The notes under the pieces are model-generated. The model worked only from the letters and a program-made list of their open reading frames with translations. It searched no databases and was not told the origin of the DNA. Both the position numbers and the translations under genes were made by a program. DNA of 64,000 bases from Caenorhabditis remanei (Eukaryota > Nematoda > Chromadorea > Rhabditida > Rhabditidae). Each line of letters starts with the position of its first letter. Positions within the stretch are counted from its first letter, which is position 1. The DNA lies in the NCBI RefSeq assembly GCF_010183535.1, contig NC_071333.1, positions 3,720,001 through 3,784,000 of the forward strand, written 5' to 3'. Positions 1 to 11,500 of the stretch are shown in pieces.

Positions 1-1
1 G

Positions 2-839
2 CCATTGTTTGGATATTACCAAGAAGACGATTTCTTCCACATCGTGATGCGTTATTATGCGAACGGCTCATTGGCAAACTTTTTGGACAAAGTAGGATCC
101 ATCGACAGGATTGAGAGTGCCAGAATTTCTTCCGAAATTCTGAACGGTCTAGTGTATCTTCACATGAAGAAGGTAGTTCATGGTAATCTGAAACCGAGGA
201 ACATCCTCATTGGAGAAAATGGTGAGAGGAGACTCACAGATATCGCAATGGAGGAGTTCCAAAAAAGGTATTTTGCTTATAATAATTTTCAATATTTCAT
301 TTCTTTTTTTCAGAGTTAAAGGAAAATCCCATACGCTGAATTATATGGCCCCAGAACTCATCAAAGCACGGAAAGTGACTTATGCAGTCGATATTTGGTC
401 TTTTGGATGCATTGTTTACGAGCTACTATCCGGAGACTTGTCATTTGACCACGAGGATGATGAAAGTCTCAAAAAAATGATTTGTGCTGGTGCCTATAAG
501 ATGCACGGAAAAGTACCAACTTCGGCGGCTACCATCATTTCCGAATGCCTCCAGAAACAAGCATCAAAACGTCCGTCTTCTCAAGACTTACTCTTCCATA
601 AATGGATTTCTGAGTCAGCTGAAAAATCAGAGAAAAATAAAAAGATCGAGGCAATCAATCAGGCGCTGGGCAAAATCACAATCAAGACTGAGGAGATTAC
701 GAATCGTAACATCGCGGACATGCCATTGGTCAGGAATAACAAGCCAGAAATCCTTCGTCGATCGGAAAACTCAAATGCAGCCGACAGAAAATCGACGATG
801 AGGTTGCGGAACAAGCCACGCATTGACTACAAACAATAA
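2..839 (+). CDS. Protein kinase-like gene, 3' part; predicted pseudokinase
   Basis: Two exons are visible, <2..267 and 314..839; the frame is open to the left edge, so the 5' part lies outside. The 46-bp intron (GT 268, CAG 311-313) joins in phase 2 and restores an AGA codon. The protein shows the C-terminal half of a Ser/Thr kinase fold: the hinge region (FFHIVMRYYANGSL), the catalytic loop, an APE motif (YMAPELI), the subdomain IX stretch (DIWSFGCIVYELLSG) and a subdomain XI arginine (KRPSSQDLLFHKWI). The catalytic-loop HRD is HGN and the magnesium-binding DFG is DIA, so phosphotransfer is unlikely. It is closely related to the minus-strand copy at 21230-23810, with the same intron position and the same C-terminal ending (RIDYKQ here, RIDYKE there). 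A basic tail of about 80 residues follows the domain. A functional scaffold role and early decay are both possible. Confidence 0.8.
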
Positions 840-1439
840 ATACTCCGGTTCCTCATTTAGTTATTTCCCGGCGGTTTTATCTATTATTCTTGTTAATGTT
901 GATACTTTTTTTCCCCCAAACATTATATTTTGTAACAAATTAAATTCGGTAAACGTTATGTTTGGACAAACATTCGGTTTAAACACAGTCTAATATCACA
1001 GCCTTACAAGACTGTGCAAAATTGAATATAAACACAGTCTTTAATCACAATTTATTAATTTATTATATGGAACGAAGGAACAAGTCACTGACACGTTACA
1101 TTCAAAAAAAAGTTAAATGAGATTTTAATTAGGCCGGGGGCCAGAATTAGAAAGTATGAGCATTTAGGATAAGATATTTAGCAAGACTTAGCAAGACGTT
1201 AGTTTGGCAATATTTGATTCAAATCACCGCTAAGAGATTTTAACGGAGCAAACATGTTCAGGAAATTGATTCCAGCAATTTAATATTCTAATTTTAATAA
1301 ATTGCAAACGTTGATTAGATGTTTTCTTTAGGGAGCACCGAATTAATATTTGTGCCTTCGTAAATTGGCGACATCAGGATAATACGCACGAAGATTATAA
1401 TAAGTACAGATTTCCTTAGATATTAAGGATTTATATATG
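840..1439. other. Intergenic, AT-rich, no gene seen
   Basis: I see no coding region. A short near-repeat (AACACAGTCT...AATCACA) occurs at about 983 and 1032. The rest is AT-rich sequence between the kinase-like gene and the foldback element. Confidence 0.6.
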
Positions 1440-1988
1440 CACCAGAGCTGTGCGGAAGTAAAATTTTTGAGAAGGGAGAAGGAAGAAGGAAGAGAAATAA
1501 CTTTTTGAAAAGAGAAGAAGGAAGAAGGAAGAAGGAAATAAAATTTTCAAAAAGGAAGAAGGAAGAAGGAAGAAGGAAGTAAATTTTTGAGAAAGGAAGT
1601 CGGAAGAAGGAAGAAGGAAGTTGGGTTCCGATCCCGGAAGTCGGAAGTTAATTTTGAAAATGACAAGTTTGAGGAAACTTTTTTCTAGTCATCTCTGAAA
1701 ACGAATTTTGACGTTGTTTTCATACAAAACTTCATCAAAAACCACCGAAATTCCGCCTAAATTCCGTCGAAAATTACAAAATTTTTATAAACTTTTTACA
1801 CGGAACTCGGAAGTGGCAAAAAATTTTCAACGGAAGAAGGCAGTAAAAATTTTGAAAAGGAAGAGGGAAGGAGGAAGAAGGAAGTGAAATTTTCAAAAAG
1901 GAAGTGGGAAGAAAGAAGAAGAAAGTGAAAAAAACCCGGGAAGAAGAAAGAAGGAAGTCGAAGGAAGGAATTCCGCACAGCTCTGGTG
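1440..1988. repeat. Foldback element with 18-bp inverted ends and GGAAGAAGGAAG interior
   Basis: The ends are perfect inverted repeats: CACCAGAGCTGTGCGGAA at 1440-1457 and its complement at 1971-1988. The interior is purine-rich (GGAAGAAGGAAGT) and interrupted by AAATTTTTGA-type segments. Shorter palindromes with the related end AGAGTTGCATGG occur near 39721-39780, 41998-42069 and 53560-53612, so this is the largest member of a small foldback family. It has no coding capacity. Confidence 0.8.
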
Positions 1989-2019
1989 AGGACACTACAG
2001 TCCCATATTCAATTAAAGG

Positions 2020-2475
2020 TCAAACATAAATAAGGAAGCATTTCAGAATAACTTCGAAGCTTGAATGAGTAAGAATTCTGAAAAGAATATTGATACGCAT
2101 GTGGCATTTCCTGATAGTTGTCTCCATATGTTTTGTGAAAGTCAGATTGTGCGAGAAATATATTCCGAGATCACGGATAGTTGAAGTAGTTGAAAGTGAT
2201 AGGCCGTTCAGAGTAAAATTTTTGGAGACATGTATACAATTGCTTTCACATTTACACTGCGAGAATCTAATAATTTCGCATTTATTAGGTGCCACAGACA
2301 TTTGCCATCTATTGCACCAGCTTTCAAGTTTCAAAAGATCTGCCTGCAAAATTGTTTGATCAGTTCCGAAAATATTGAGATCAACAACATATAATTAGTA
2401 GTTTAATATAAATTCAATATTGTTGATAAATATCAGGAAAAGAAGGGGCCCAAGAACAGAGCCTTGCGGTAGGCT
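2020..2475 (-). pseudogene. Non-LTR retrotransposon reverse transcriptase remnant
   Basis: Read on the minus strand, the segment runs through the RT fingers/palm of a Jockey/CR1-like element. It starts with PQGSVLGPLLFLIFINNIE (about 2469 downward), passes an in-frame TAA, then YVVDLNIF where the catalytic F/YADD box belongs. It continues with LQADLLKLESWCNRWQM and the RDLGIYFSHNLTF thumb-side motif. The catalytic aspartates are lost, there is a stop, and both ends are truncated. The superfamily is assigned from motif order only; the clade is uncertain. Confidence 0.8.
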
Positions 2476-2689
2476 TGAATTTGATTATGCAGTGATATCT
2501 GAGATTTTCGAATATTTTTTCATATTTTTGAAAATTTGTATTAAAATTTTTTACATTCGTAACACTTTTTATCTAATCAAATATTCAATTTCGATAATCG
2601 AAAACTGAAATTAAATTTTTTTTCAAATTTTGCAATGACATTCTGTTTTTACGCTCTCGCGTTTTGTTTAGCAAAAAAAATTTTCCATT

Positions 2690-2935
2690 ATGGGATGAAG
2701 CGAATCACCATACAAGAGGAGAGATGAAGATATTCGAGTGCAGTGGATCAGGAAGAAGAAATGAAATATAATTAATGAGTGAAATGAAATATATGTATAA
2801 ATAAAAGAAATTCGAAAAAAAACAACAAAAAAAATTTCAACATTTTTTGCAAAAATTGTATTTCAAATTTCGACAAAATCCTGAAAATTTCAGATCTTCA
2901 GATACAATTGATTTGGATTCCAAATGTTATTTTTT
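2690..2935 (+). repeat. 3' fragment of the tRNA-headed SINE-like repeat family
   Basis: The segment aligns by eye with the 3' half of the element at about 61240-61485: ATACAAGAGG, TTCGAGTRCAGTGGA, TAATTAATG, an A-rich stretch, then CTGAAAATTTCAGATCTTCAG and GATTTGGATTCC. The tRNA-like head is missing, so this is a 5'-truncated copy. It is more diverged than the 58-61 kb copies. Confidence 0.65.
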
Positions 2936-2937
2936 CT

Positions 2938-3530
2938 GAATGACGACATACCGCTTTCAAAGTGATGACCGCCGCCTGACTACCCGTATGGATCAAAAAT
3001 GCTCCTTTTTCCACGACACCATTCTCTCCACTGCCATTTGTACCGCCCTCAACTCTCTCAATGCGCTTGACTCATTCTGGAAATCTACTCTACCCCGCTC
3101 GAAAAAATCATACCCTGCTACAATCATCAATAATGACAAATGTCCACACATTTTCTGTCGGTCCAGAACTTTTTAAAACAAGACCTGATCTCGCAGCGAA
3201 CTTTCACTTTATTCGGTCAGTCTGGCCTTCTTTCGGCCAAGTCTTCTCTTATGCTCAGCCATGTGAACTGTGCGCTTGGATCCTAGTTGAATTTGTTTTC
3301 TGCCTTACATACTCCCGTCGCTTCCAAATCCTCTTTTACCAATCTTACCGCCCGCTTCGCTTCCTCTCTGGTTTTGGCTAGAATCGAGCCACCATCCAGG
3401 TAAAGAAATATGTTGATTCCCGCCGCTCTCCATTTTTTGACTAAGGGTCTTTAAAGTTTTGTGAACAACCAGGGAGCTGTAGAGAATACCACCTGCCATA
3501 TTATCTTCTTGACAAATCCGACCGTATACA
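2938..3530 (-). pseudogene. DIRS/PAT-type retroelement remnant: reverse transcriptase then RNase H
   Basis: On the minus strand the order is RT (about 3530 to 3180) then RNase H (about 3110 to 2938), as in DIRS/PAT and Gypsy-like elements. RT signatures are APWLFTKL, RPLVKKWRAAGINIFLYLDG and ILAKTREEAKRAVRLVKEDL. The catalytic YLDD reads YLDG. The RNase H part has ESSALRELRAVQMAVERMV, then after a one-base frameshift GSQAAVITLKA, where DSQAAV is expected. Several in-frame stops interrupt it. The ...FTK...L.....I.I.LYLDD pattern favours DIRS/PAT over Gypsy, but no recombinase or terminal repeats are visible. Confidence 0.7.
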
Positions 3531-5350
3531 TATGCCCCGCCCCTGAAGATATGAGATTAGATGGATGGAATAAATTCAGTTGTCCCTTTCACTCCTTCGC
3601 CGAGCATTCCTCTCTTTTTGGGTTTTCCCTGTTTACTTATTATAATTTCTTATCAAGTTTTCTAAGTCCGAGTAGGAGATCCGTGGGATAAATCACACTC
3701 GTAGTTGCCCCACTTTTCAAACCTCGGATTCATTGTTAATTTCAAATCAATTTTTCTGAAAATTAGCAGAAAGATAGAATAAAACAGGCTGAATCTGATA
3801 CTTCACTGTTTGTCGATATCTCTTTTAGAAAAAATTTATGCGATTTTTCAGGTTTTGAAACTGATGGTCTAGAGCTGATATTTTCAATACTTCAAATCGC
3901 GGCATCATAGTTAATTTGTTTTCGTACTTTCTACAAATGTCGAGAAAGTATCAAATTTCACCACTAACCAATTTTCTTAGTTCTATTTTAGTACCTCTCA
4001 TGGTCTTACCAAACTGAAGTTTTCCCTGACCCCTATTATTATTCCAACTGCGGTAGTTTGAGTAAAACAAATGTTTTTATCTAACATAAACATGTAAACT
4101 AATTCACACATTGACTCTCTCTCGGTCTATTGTCTGTGACATTTGTCTTCACATATTACCATCTGCCTCCTTATCTCCTTCGGAAATCGGTCGGGACGCC
4201 TGACTCTGTGGGAAACTTGGAACCTCGAACGGTGCGATTAGAGGACACACCTGTCCTTTCCCAGACAGCTGTCGTCTCATTTCATCCTATTTCACATTCG
4301 TTTGAATTTTCCTATTGTCTCATTACTGTAAACACAAACCACCTGCTCACTTATCTCTATGAGAAATCACTTTTTATGACATATACTATTAGACCAACAG
4401 ATGGCTGATGTCTACTAGACTCCGCCCACTGACACTCAGTCTCCTCACCTCATCTTCTTGGCTCATTCTTTCAGTATCCCTCAGTAGTGGATGGTGACCT
4501 TTTTCATTGCTCCTTTTCAGTATTTAATCTTTGAGTTATCCCCTTATCCATGATTTATCTCATACTATGTTCCCTATTTGCTCACTAAGTTTACAAATTA
4601 GTGTTATTAACCCAATGGATCAAGTAGAACCACAAAAAAATCATGACGACCACCCACTGGAATCCAATCTCTTTTCCTTATCTTCGTGGCTCTGCCATCT
4701 ATTCGTGCTGGATGGTGACTCTACAGTTTGTTCATCAATAAAATAGTGAGAGCCTTACAACAGTTTCCGAAAACCGTTGAGTTGTATCCTTCAGCTTTTT
4801 TCTGCTGAGAAACAAAACTCGAATACGAAAAAACACGCTAACCTTGAGAAACTAGGATTGTCTCTCTAACTTCATTTTTGACATTCAAAAAGTTTGTGTC
4901 TTTTTTTTACTCACAACTGACTAGTCAAGTTATTAATTGACATTTTAGACCGCTTTCCACTTTTGTTTCCCAAAACAGTCAGACAGATATAGGCATCTTC
5001 ATATTTTCACATTTTCCAAATGTTTACTCTGCTCTAACCGATATCTCATTGTGTTAATTGTGTTAACTCAAACATTCTGCTAACTTATCTCCATGGGAAA
5101 TCTGCCCATCAGACGTCTACAATTATCTCTCCAGATGACCTGTCATACTTGACTCCGCCCATTCTTCTTTTGCGTCCCCATCTCATGTAGTTTGGTCAGT
5201 CGTCCCATATCTCCCCGTACAAGAGGATGGTACTGTCTTCTTCCTCATTTCACTTTTATGTGCATTGTAGAAACATCCCCACAACCGTCATCAATCTCGT
5301 AATTTTATTACAATTGTTTTATTGAAGTTTTTAAAGTTTATTCTTTCCAG
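3531..5350. other. Intergenic with diverged, unassigned repeats
   Basis: I found no convincing gene. Loosely similar stretches recur (ACTTATCTCYATGGGAAATC-like at about 4350 and 5085; CTCCGCCCAYT at about 4424 and 5153; GGATGGTGACT at about 4491 and 4710), which suggests old copies of a dispersed element. Short open frames here show no recognisable domain. Confidence 0.5.
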
Positions 5351-5505
5351 CCGAAAAGCACTAGAACAACCAACCACAGTTCGACTTTACAACATATCAA
5401 ACTACGACTGCAAAGTATGGATCAGAAACTAGTTCGAGCCACGGAGCAATGCGATCACAATCATTCGAATGGAATCTGTTTGTCGAGCACCTTCTATACA
5501 AAAAA
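5351..5505 (+). CDS. Candidate isolated exon upstream of the satellite
   Basis: A pyrimidine-rich acceptor (TTCTTTCCAG, ending 5350) precedes an open 155-bp stretch that ends at a consensus donor (AAAAA|GTGAGTTT, GT at 5506). It encodes about 51 residues, including LRLQSMDQKLVRATEQCDHN and HSNGICLSSTFYTKK. The unspliced frame hits a stop one codon later, so splicing at 5506 is required. The donor lies directly against the first satellite unit. No flanking exon could be joined with confidence and the protein family is not recognised. It may be a real exon whose downstream intron took up the satellite, or a relic. Confidence 0.35.
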
Positions 5506-5518
5506 GTGAGTTTATCCT

Positions 5519-8500
5519 TCGCAGATATTTTTAGGTTTCTTATCAAAAAGATAAGAAAATAAAAACATAGGCCAATTGACACGTCTGTCGTGGAGAATTT
5601 AGTTTTCTCCCCTGCAGATATTCTTAGGTTTCTTATCAAAAAGATAAGAAAATAAAAACATAGGCCAATTAACACGTCTGTCGTGGAGAATTTCTTCATT
5701 TTCTCCCCTGCAGATATTCTTAGGTTTCTTATCAAAAAGATAAGAAAATAAAAACATAGGCCAATTAACACGTCTGTCGTGGAGAATTTAGTTTTCTCCC
5801 CTGCAGATATTCTTAGGTTTCTTATCAAAAAGATAAGAAAATAAAAACATAGGCCAATTAACACGTCTGTCGTGGAGAATTTCTTCCATTTTCTCCCCTG
5901 CAGATATTCTTAGGTTTCTTATCAAAAAGATAAGAAAATAAAAACATAGGCCAATTAACACGTCTGTCGTGGAGAATTTCTTCATTTTCTCCCCTGCAGA
6001 TATTCTTAGGTTTCTTATCAAAAAGATAAGAAAATAAAAACATAAGCCAATTAACACGTCTGTCGTGGAGAATTTAGTTTTCTCCCCTGCAGATATTCTT
6101 AGGTTTCTTATCAAAAAGATAAGAAAATAAAAACATAGGCCAATTAACACGTCTGTCGTGGAGAATTTCTTCATTTTCTCCCCTGCAGATATTCTTAGGT
6201 TTCTTATCAAAAAGATAAGAAAATAAAAACATAGGCCAATTAACACGTCTGTCGTGGAGAATTTCTTCATTTTCTCCCCTGCAGATATTCTTAGGTTTCT
6301 TATCAAAAAGATAAGAAAATAAAAACATAGGCCAATTAACACGTCTGTCGTGGAGAATTTCTTCATTTTCTCCCCTGCAGATATTCTTAGGTTTCTTATC
6401 AAAAAGATAAGAAAATAAAAACATAGGCCAATTAACACGTCTGTCGTGGAGAATTTAGTTTTCTCCCCTGCAGATATTCTTAGGTTTCTTATCAAAAAGA
6501 TAAGAAAATAAAAACATAGGCCAATTAACACGTCTGTCGTGGAGAATTTAGTTTTCTCCCCTGCAGATATTCTTAGGTTTCTTATCAAAAAGATAAGAAA
6601 ATAAAAACATAAGCCAATTAACACGTCTGTCGTGGAGAATTTCTTCATTTTCTCCCCTGCAGATATTCTTAGGTTTCTTATCAAAAAGATAAGAAAATAA
6701 AAACATAGGCCAATTAACACGTCTGTCGTGGAGAATTTAGATTTCTCCCCTGCAGATATTCTTAGGTTTCTTATCAAAAAGATAAGAAAATAAAAACATA
6801 GGCCAATTAACACGTCTGTCGTGGAGAATTTCTTCATTTTCTCCCCTGCAGATATTCTTAGGTTTCTTATCAAAAAGATAAGAAAATAAAAACATAGGCC
6901 AATTAACACGTCTGTCGTGGAGAATTTCTTCATTTTCTCCCCTGCAGATATTCTTAGGTTTCTTATCAAAAAGATAAGAAAATAAAAACATAAGCCAATT
7001 AACACGTCTGTCGTGGAGAATTTAGTTTTCTCCCCTGCAGATATTCTTAGGTTTCTTATCAAAAAGATAAGAAAATAAAAACATAGGCCAATTAACACGT
7101 CTGTCGTGGAGAATTTAGTTTTCTCCCCTGCAGATATTCTTAGGTTTCTTATCAAAAAGATAAGAAAATAAAAACATAAGCCAATTAACACGTCTGTCGT
7201 GGAGAATTTAGATTTCTCCCCTGCAGATATTCTTAGGTTTCTTATCAAAAAGATAAGAAAATAAAAACATAGGCTAATTAACACGTCTGTCGTGGAGAAT
7301 TTAGTTTTCTCCCCTGCAGATATTCTTAGGTTTCTTATCAAAAAGATAAGAAAATAAAAACATAGGCCAATTAACACGTCTGTCGTGGAGAATTTAGTTT
7401 TCTCCCCTGCAGATATTCTTAGGTTTCTTATCAAAAAGATAAGAAAATAAAAACATAGGCCGACTGACACGTCTGTCGTGGAGAATTTAGTCTTCTCCCC
7501 TGCAGATATTCTTAGGTTTCTTATCAAAAAGATAAGAAAATAAAAACATAGGCCGAATTAACACGTCTGTCGTGGAGAATTTAGTTTTCTCCCCTGCAGA
7601 TATTCTTAGGTTTCTTATCAAAAAGATAAGAAAATAAAAACATAGGCCGACTGACACGTCTGTCGTGGAGAATTTAGATTTCTCCCCTGCAGATATTCTT
7701 AGGTTTCTTATCAAAAAGATAAGAAAATAAAAACATAGGCCAACTGACACGTCTGTCGTGGAGAATTTAGTTTTCTCCCCTGCAGATATTCTTAGGTTTC
7801 TTATCAAAAAGATAAGAAAATAAAAACATAGGCCGACTGACACGTCTGTCGTGGAGAATTTAGTTTTCTCCCCTGCAGATATTCTTAGGTTTCTTATCAA
7901 AAAGATAAGAAAATAAAAACATAGGCCGACTGACACGTCTGTCGTGGAGAATTTAGATTTCTCCCCTGCAGATATTCTTAGGTTTCTTATCAAAAAGATA
8001 AGAAAATAAAAACATAGGCCAACTGACACGTCTGTCGTGGAGAATTTAGTCTTCTCCCCTGCAGATATTCTTAGGTTTCTTATCAAAAAGATAAGAAAAT
8101 AAAAACATAGGCCAATTAACACGTCTGTCGTGGAGAATTTCTTCCATTTTCTCCCCTGCAGATATTCTTAGGTTTCTTATCAAAAAGATAAGAAAATAAA
8201 AACATAGGCCAATTAACACGTCTGTCGTGGAGAATTTCTTCCATTTTCTCCCCTGCAGATATTCTTAGGTTTCTTATCAAAAAGATAAGAAAATAAAAAC
8301 ATAGGCCAGTTAACACGTCTGTCGTGGAGAATTTCTTCCATTTCTCCCCTGCAGATATTCTTAGGTTTCTTATCAAAAAGATAAGAAAATAAAAACATAG
8401 GCCGACTGACACGTCTGTCGTGGAGAATTTCTTCCATTTTCTCCCCTGCAGATATTCTTAGGTTTCTTATCAAAAAGATAAGAAAATAAAAACATAGGCC

Positions 8501-11500
8501 ACTGACACGTCTGTCGTGGAGAATTTCTTCCGTTTTCTCCCCTGCAGATATTCTTAGGTTTCTTATCAAAAAGATAAGAAAATAAAAACATAGGCCGACT
8601 GACACGTCTGTCGTGGAGAATTTAGTCTTCTCCCCTGCAGATATTCTTAGGTTTCTTATCAAAAAGATAAGAAAATAAAAACATAGGCCGACTGACACGT
8701 CTGTCGTGGAGAATTTCTTCCGTTTTTTCCCCTGCAGATATTCTTAGGTTTCTTATCAAAAAGATAAGAAAATAAAAACATAGGCCAACTGACACGTCTG
8801 TCGTGGAGAATTTAGTCTTCTTCCCCTGCAGATATTCTTAGGTTTCTTATCAAAAAGATAAGAAAATAAAAACATAGGCCAACTGACACGTCTGTCGTGG
8901 AGAATTTAGTCTTCTCCCCTGCAGATATTCTTAGGTTTCTTATCAAAAAGATAAGAAAATAAAAACATAGGCCGACTGACACGTCTGTCGTGGAGAATTT
9001 CTTCCGTTTTTCCCCTGCAGATATTCTTAGGTTTCTTATCAAAAAGATAAGAAAATAAAAACATAGGCCGACTGACACGTCTGTCGTGGAGAATTTAGTC
9101 TTCTCCCCTGCAGATATTCTTAGGTTTCTTATCAAAAAGATAAGAAAATAAAAACATAGGCCAAGTTAACACGTCTGTCGTGGAGAATTTCTTCCATTTT
9201 CTCCCCTGCAGATATTCTTAGGTTTCTTATCAAAAAGATAAGAAAATAAAAACATAGGCCGAATTACACGTCTAGTCGTGGAGAATTTCTTCCATTTCTC
9301 CCCTGCAGATATTCTTAGGTTTCTTATCAAAAAGATAAGAAAATAAAAACATAGGCCGACTGACACGTCTGTCGTGGAGAATTTAGTCTTCTCCCCTGCA
9401 GATATTCTTAGGTTTCTTATCAAAAAGATAAGAAAATAAAAACATAGGCCGACTGACACGTCTGTCGTGGAGAATTTCTTCCGTTTTTTCCCCTGCAGAT
9501 ATTCTTAGGTTTCTTATCAAAAAGATAAGAAAATAAAAACATAGGCCAACTGACACGTCTGTCGTGGAGAATTTAGTCTTCTCCCCTGCAGATATTCTTA
9601 GGTTTCTTATCAAAAAGATAAGAAAATAAAAACATAGGCCGACTGACACGTCTGTCGTGGAGAATTTAGTCATTCTCCCCTGCAGATATTCTTAGGTTTC
9701 TTATCAAAAGATAAGAAAATAAAAACATAGGCCGACTGACACGTCTGTCGTGGAGAATTTAGTCTTCTCCCCTGCAGATATTCTTAGGTTTCTTATCAAA
9801 AAGATAAGAAAATAAAAACATAGGCCGACTGACACGTCTGTCGTGGAGAATTTAGTCTTCTCCCCTGCAGATATTCTTAGGTTTCTTATCAAAGAGATAA
9901 GAAAATAAAAACATAGGCTAATTAACACGTCTGTCGTGGAGAATTTCTTCCATTTTCTCCCCTGCAGATATTCTTAGGTTTCTTATCAAAAAGATAAGAA
10001 AATAAAAACATAGGCCAGTTAACACGTCTGTCGTGGAGAATTTAGTCTTCTCCCCTGCAGATATTCTTAGGTTTCTTATCAAAAAGATAAGAAAATAAAA
10101 ACATAGGCTAATTAACACGTCTGTCGTGGAGAATTTCTTCCATTTTCTCCCCTGCAGATATTCTTAGGTTTCTTATCAAAAAGATAAGAAAATAAAAACA
10201 TAGGCCAACTGACACGTCTGTCGTGGAGAATTTAGTCTTCTCCCCTGCAGATATTCTAAGGTTTCTTACCAAAAAGATAAGAAAATAAAAACATAGGCCG
10301 ACTGACACGTCTGTCGTGGAGAATTTCTTCCATTTTCTCCCCTGCAGATATTCTAAGGTTTCTTATCAAAAAGATAAGAAAATAAAAACATAGGCCAGTT
10401 AACACGTCTGTCGTGGAGAATTTAGTCTTCTCCCCTGCAGATATTCTTAGGTTTCTTATCAAAAAGATAAGAAAATAAAAACATAGGCCAATTAACACGT
10501 CTGTCGTGGAGAATTTCTTCCATTTTCTCCCCTGCAGATATTCTTAGGTTTCTTATCAAAAAGATAAGAAAATAAAAACATAGGCCAGTTAACACGTCTG
10601 TCGTGGAGAATTTAGTCTTCTCCCCTGCAGATATTCTTAGGTTTCTTATCAAAAAGATAAGAAAATAAAAACATAGGCTAATTAACACGTCTGTCGTGGA
10701 GAATTTCTTCCATTTTCTCCCCTGCAGATATTCTAAGGTTTCTTATCAAAAAGATAAGAAAATAAAAACATAGGCCGACTGACACGTCTGTCGTGGAGAA
10801 TTTAGTCTTCTCCCCTGCAGATATTCTAAGGTTTCTTATCAAAAAGATAAGAAAATAAAAACATAGGCCGACTGACACGTCTGTCGTGGAGAATTTCTTC
10901 CATTTTCTCCCCTGCAGATATTCTAAGGTTTCTTATCAAAAAGATAAGAAAATAAAAACATAGGCCAGTTAACACGTCTGTCGTGGAGAATTTAGTCTTC
11001 TCCCCTGCAGATATTCTTAGGTTTCTTATCAAAAAGATAAGAAAATAAAAACATAGGCCAATTAACACGTCTGTCGTGGAGAATTTCTTCCATTTTCTCC
11101 CCTGCAGATATTCTTAGGTTTCTTATCAAAAAGATAAGAAAATAAAAACATAGGCCAGTTAACACGTCTGTCGTGGAGAATTTAGTCTTCTCCCCTGCAG
11201 ATATTCTTAGGTTTCTTATCAAAAAGATAAGAAAATAAAAACATAGGCTAATTAACACGTCTGTCGTGGAGAATTTCTTCTATTTTCTCCCCTGCAGATA
11301 TTCTTAGGTTTCTTATCAAAAAGATAAGAAAATAAAAACATAGGCCGACTGACACGTCTGTCGTGGAGAATTTAGTCTTCTCCCCTGCAGATATTCTAAG
11401 GTTTCTTATCAAAAAGATAAGAAAATAAAAACATAGGCCAGTTAACACGTCTGTCGTGGAGAATTTCTTCCATTTTCTCCCCTGCAGATATTCTTAGGTT

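Noticed and set aside
5788..7527. 579-codon minus-strand open frame of 31/32-residue repeats
   Set aside because: It arises because local satellite units are 93 or 96 bp (multiples of three) without stops. The same units elsewhere in the array (97 bp) shift frame at once, and no start context, introns or non-repeat protein sequence exist.
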